From positions 1 to 8,632 of the forward strand of contig JAADFV010000046.1 of NCBI GenBank assembly GCA_013152695.1: DNA of 8,632 nt, read 5' to 3'. Shown here piece after piece: positions 6,209-8,632 of the stretch (its first letter is position 1; each line of letters starts with the position of its first letter). A model generated the notes under the pieces. That model worked only from the letters and a program-made list of their open reading frames with translations, ran no database searches and was not told the DNA's origin. The position numbers and the translations under genes were made by a program. This DNA comes from Chloroflexota bacterium (GTDB lineage Bacteria; Chloroflexota; Anaerolineae; J102).

Positions 6209-7600
6209 CGATGAAATAGGCCGGGGTGCAAATTGAAACTTCAGGCCAAGCTTGGTAAGTTCTTCTTTGACGGAATAGTACATGTCCAACCATTCGGCAG
6301 TCGGCTGTATGGTCTCGACATCGTACACTTCGGGGAAGGGCCGGCCACGGTTGGGATTAGATAAGGTGTGGATGTAGCCTTTCATGATCTCGGGGATCAG
6401 TTCCGAGGCTTCCTCACGAGTCATTGACAGCGAGGCCCGCGAGACTTCAGCGATGAAGCGCGCCTCGAGGCCGGTGGTGTGGTCACGCTTGAAGCCGCCG
6501 GTCGTGCCTGCTCCCTGCATGTTGAAGCCACACACTGTCCCTACCACGGCGCCCGCCGCGCATTCATACAGGAGCTCGGTCGTGCCGGGGCCGGAGAGGA
6601 CATAGATGTCGTTCAGGAGAATGATGGGGGTGTTACGCGAGAGGGCCTGGCCCACCATGGCTTGCGTCCAAATCCCCAAGGGATCTGTGTTGTTGACGTA
6701 GTTCAGGTGGGTCAACGAGAACATGTGATAGTCTGCATCGTAGAGAACGACACCCAGGAGATGGTCGGCCACCGACACGACCGCAGTTCCCTCTGCACGT
6801 CCGCCCAGTCCTCCCAACAAGGGTGTCATCAAATCGACAGTGATACCACCGATGTTGTAAAGATGGGCAACGCGAGAGAGCTGATCGAAATCGGTCTTCA
6901 ATTCCACCATCTGCGAGACGAGAATGCCATCGCTGGGACGAAGACCGGCTTCCGGGTCACAAGCTGCCATTTTGCCGGCACAGGTGAGGGGTACGGCGAC
7001 GTCATTGATGTGCATGCCCGGTCGTCCGGCCATGCGAACAGCCTCACGTGCGACGCTGGCATCGCGGCGAGCACCGAGCAGTTCGAGCGGTGTACCCGGA
7101 ATAATATCTTCACCCAAGTAGGTTGCTACTGAACCCGCGCCCAGACAATCGACCAGCGGTTCTTGGGCGCACGAGAGCAAAATCTTGGGGTGATACTTTT
7201 CGGAAGCAGGTGTGCCGGTGGGGCCAGAATGCATGATGGCCGGAGTTGGATCCTCGACACCACGATGGCGCATGACCACGGCATCTTTGCCTGTTCCCAG
7301 AGTAACGGATGAAGGCGCCATGGCGAGGATCTCCAATACCTCATCACGGCTAAAGAGGATTTGGCGCTCAGTGGATTGGCAATAAGCACCGAACTCGACG
7401 AAAAGGTCTAATCCCGCCTGAAATACGCGGTCGGCCATATCGTCATCAGCAGGCACCAGGGTATTGGCATCGTATTTGATACCATATTCCTTAACCAGCT
7501 TTCTGATACGCCTGATCAAAGCCAGTTCGAAGTCTTTTTCCTTAATGTACGGGCCACTTTGTGCCCGTTTCATAATTTCGACTAACCAGTTACTTTGCAT
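6206..7600 (-). CDS. MtmB-family methylamine-type corrinoid methyltransferase homologue without pyrrolysine
   Basis: 464 residues, against about 458 for methanogen monomethylamine methyltransferase MtmB, which it follows over its whole length. Shared blocks include VTLGTGKDAV (99-108), SGPTGTP (125-131), AGRPGM (191-196), SQMVELKTDFD (229-239), SGPGTTEL (336-343), HTTGLEAR (374-381) and PFPEVYD (421-427). From a remembered alignment with Methanosarcina MtmB, the pyrrolysine position (202 there) falls on Asn199 (codon AAT at 7006-7004), and the pyrrolysine-contacting Glu259 and Gln333 fall on Leu257 and Asp331. A His-x5-His pair (H292, H298) is kept. The family moves a methyl group from a methylated amine to a corrinoid protein, and the adjacent corrinoid gene fits this. 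Without pyrrolysine the substrate and mechanism must differ; a quaternary amine or another N-methyl compound is a guess. The ATG start has TAGGAG 6 bases upstream. Confidence 0.88.
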   Translation of the reverse strand: MQSNWLVEIMKRAQSGPYIKEKDFELALIRRIRKLVKEYGIKYDANTLVPADDDMADRVFQAGLDLFVEFGAYCQSTERQILFSRDEVLEILAMAPSSVTLGTGKDAVVMRHRGVEDPTPAIMHSGPTGTPASEKYHPKILLSCAQEPLVDCLGAGSVATYLGEDIIPGTPLELLGARRDASVAREAVRMAGRPGMHINDVAVPLTCAGKMAACDPEAGLRPSDGILVSQMVELKTDFDQLSRVAHLYNIGGITVDLMTPLLGGLGGRAEGTAVVSVADHLLGVVLYDADYHMFSLTHLNYVNNTDPLGIWTQAMVGQALSRNTPIILLNDIYVLSGPGTTELLYECAAGAVVGTVCGFNMQGAGTTGGFKRDHTTGLEARFIAEVSRASLSMTREEASELIPEIMKGYIHTLSNPNRGRPFPEVYDVETIQPTAEWLDMYYSVKEELTKLGLKFQFAPRPISS

Positions 7601-7738
7601 AGTTCGCTCCTAGGAAGGGGAGGGTGGGAAAGGTGCAATACGAATTGCGGATTTAGAATTTTGGAACTCGCATTGCGGAATGCGGAATTCGGATTGGGGA
7701 TTAGAAAGGTTGCCTCATTGACCAATGGCTATTGACCA
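7601..7738. other. Repeat-rich spacer between the two methyltransferase genes
   Basis: 138 bases with no gene. A purine-rich stretch carries the ribosome binding site of the downstream gene (7612-7607), and degenerate short repeats occupy most of the rest. I see no convincing -35/-10 pair, so it is unclear whether transcription restarts here or reads through from the upstream methyltransferase gene. Confidence 0.6.
7643..7702. repeat. Degenerate GCGGAATT-type simple repeat
   Basis: Related words recur: ATTGCGGATTTAGAATT (7644-7660), ATTGCGGAATGCGGAATTC (7672-7690) and GGATTGGGGATT (7691-7702). The pattern is a decayed short tandem repeat and has no open frame. Similar low-complexity spacers are common in repeat-rich environmental bacteria. 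Confidence 0.6.
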
Positions 7739-7758
7739 TTAGCCATTGACAATTGCCA
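7717..7758. repeat. Three imperfect 14-bp tandem repeats reaching into the end of the upstream CDS
   Basis: ATTGACCAATGGCT (7717-7730), ATTGACCATTAGCC (7731-7744) and ATTGACAATTGCCA (7745-7758) start at an exact 14-base period. The second and third copies cover the stop codon (7741-7739) and the last codons of the right-hand methyltransferase gene. The array also holds an inverted repeat, CAATGGCTA (7723-7731) with TAGCCATTG (7740-7748) and an 8-base loop, which could fold at the 3' end of that message. Confidence 0.65.
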
Positions 7759-8632
7759 GCCCTAGCTGGCCGAGTTCTTGCTTGACCTCTTCGTACATGG
7801 CCTGCCACTCGGGGGCAGGACGTAAAGTGACGGGATCGTAAACTTCAGGGAATGGTTTGCCTATGGGACGTTTTTCGAGGGAAGGTTGATACAACGACAC
7901 CAATTTCTGTACCAATTCATCCGCTTCGCTACGCGAAATACCTGCCGCAGCATGCGCAACTTCAGCCATCCAGCGAGCCTCGAGCCCTGAAACATGGGCG
8001 GCATGGGTACCGGCAGCAGAACGAGGCCCAATCAAACCACAAGTGCCCGAAGCAGCCGCCGTGATCGCCATAGCCGCGGTTTCGTAAAGGAGAATCTTGG
8101 TGCCCGGCCCGCTTACAGGTGTGATCACGAGATCGGTGAGCAAACGGCTATTGCGGGCCAACGCCTGATGTGCAACGCTGATGGCCTGAATGATCTCGGG
8201 CGTGGTGTCGTTATCGAAGAAAGGATGGGCGGGTGAAACCGAGTGGGTATTGGTCATGTAAATCATCTGCAGAAGGATGCTGCCGGCAACAATGGCGATA
8301 GCCATACCCTCTTTTCCACCCACAGATCCACCGTAAATGGTGTTGTAGAAGGCATGAATGACGCTGCCGGTGCGCACGAGATGAGCCAGCTTGGTGAGAG
8401 CACCGTAGTCGGTCTTGAACTCGGAAATCATGGCGATATGGTGCCAGTCGTTGGGACTGAAACCACCATACGAAGTCGCCGAGAGCTCAGACAGCTCGGA
8501 TACTGCATTTTCGACACAACCCAGTCCTAAACCCGGCCGGCCGGCGCGACGACAGGCAGCCTTTGTCAACTCGACCTCGTGCCATCCGCCCAAAACCTCC
8601 CAGGGGGAGCGACTGCGAATTTCACGGCCATA
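7739..8632 (-). CDS. Second MtmB-family methyltransferase homologue without pyrrolysine (partial, 5' end cut by window edge)
   Basis: The frame is open to the right edge, giving 297 visible residues and lacking about 160 N-terminal ones. The first visible residues, GREIRSRSPWEVL, already match the MtmB stretch before AGRPG, so the TTG at 8593 is internal and not a start. Landmarks in visible numbering: AGRPG (30-34), SEFKTDYGAL (70-79), the His-x5-His pair (H130, H136), SGPGTKILLYE (174-184), SGLEARWMAEVAHA and KPFPEVYD near the C-terminus. The residue aligned with pyrrolysine is Gly38 (codon GGT at 8521-8519); by a remembered alignment the Glu259 and Gln333 positions are Phe and Val. It is clearly a paralogue of the neighbouring enzyme but diverged in the presumed active-site loops, so it probably handles a different substrate or methyl position, or is a non-catalytic partner. 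Its last codons and TAA lie within a short tandem repeat. Confidence 0.85.
   Translation of the reverse strand, partial: YGREIRSRSPWEVLGGWHEVELTKAACRRAGRPGLGLGCVENAVSELSELSATSYGGFSPNDWHHIAMISEFKTDYGALTKLAHLVRTGSVIHAFYNTIYGGSVGGKEGMAIAIVAGSILLQMIYMTNTHSVSPAHPFFDNDTTPEIIQAISVAHQALARNSRLLTDLVITPVSGPGTKILLYETAAMAITAAASGTCGLIGPRSAAGTHAAHVSGLEARWMAEVAHAAAGISRSEADELVQKLVSLYQPSLEKRPIGKPFPEVYDPVTLRPAPEWQAMYEEVKQELGQLGLAIVNG

Noticed and set aside
6479..7132. Long plus-strand open frame opposite the MtmB-like gene (217 codons)
   Set aside because: Antisense to a full-length conserved enzyme and without any recognisable motif.
6206..7600. Possible pyrrolysine-encoded MtmB
   Set aside because: The aligned codon is AAT, the frame has no internal TAG, and two neighbouring genes (ending at 5534 and 4418) use TAG as their normal stop.
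7635..7648. Small hairpin GCAAT/ATTGC upstream of the MtmB-like gene
   Set aside because: A 5-bp AT-rich stem in repeat-derived sequence is expected by chance and is not followed by a T-run.

Overview
All genes that I can support in this 8.6 kb window lie on the minus strand and are read from the right edge towards the left. In transcription order they are: the C-terminal part of one MtmB-type methylamine methyltransferase homologue (cut by the right edge), a second complete MtmB-type homologue, a cobalamin-binding corrinoid protein, a BMP-family lipoprotein, a two-domain ABC ATPase, two BPD_transp_2 permeases, and, behind its own promoter, a GntR/FadR-type regulator cut by the left edge. I found no RNA genes, insertion sequences or CRISPR arrays.

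The organism is probably a bacterium with anaerobic or fermentative one-carbon metabolism. The lipobox followed by a Pro/Thr/Glu/Ala-rich linker in the binding protein, and the degenerate simple repeats between genes, are reminiscent of Chloroflexota (Anaerolineae/Caldilineae-like). That placement is an inference from style, not a demonstrated assignment. Two genes end in TAG, and both MtmB homologues are read without an internal TAG, so nothing here suggests pyrrolysine coding.

Region by region: 1-456 holds the regulator, and 504-543 its near-perfect sigma70-type promoter with an overlapping palindrome. Positions 544-700 have no gene. Positions 701-5446 hold a complete BMP-type importer (permease, permease, ATPase, binding protein). 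Its three membrane-complex genes are coupled by ATGA overlaps, and a strong hairpin separates the binding-protein gene from the rest. Positions 5534-7600 hold the corrinoid protein and one methyltransferase, 12 bases apart. Positions 7601-7738 are a spacer made of degenerate short repeats, one family of which runs into the end of the upstream gene. Positions 7739-8632 hold the second methyltransferase.

A plausible joint role is as follows. The importer brings in a methylated compound. One or both MtmB-like enzymes move its methyl group onto the Co(I) corrinoid of the shared corrinoid protein. A second methyltransferase and a reductive activase, neither of which is in the window, would pass the methyl group to folate or another acceptor and keep the cobalt reduced. 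The main point of interest is that both MtmB-family enzymes carry ordinary residues (Asn and Gly) where methanogen MtmB has pyrrolysine, and they are paired with a transporter family best known for nucleosides. The substrate cannot be read from the sequence.
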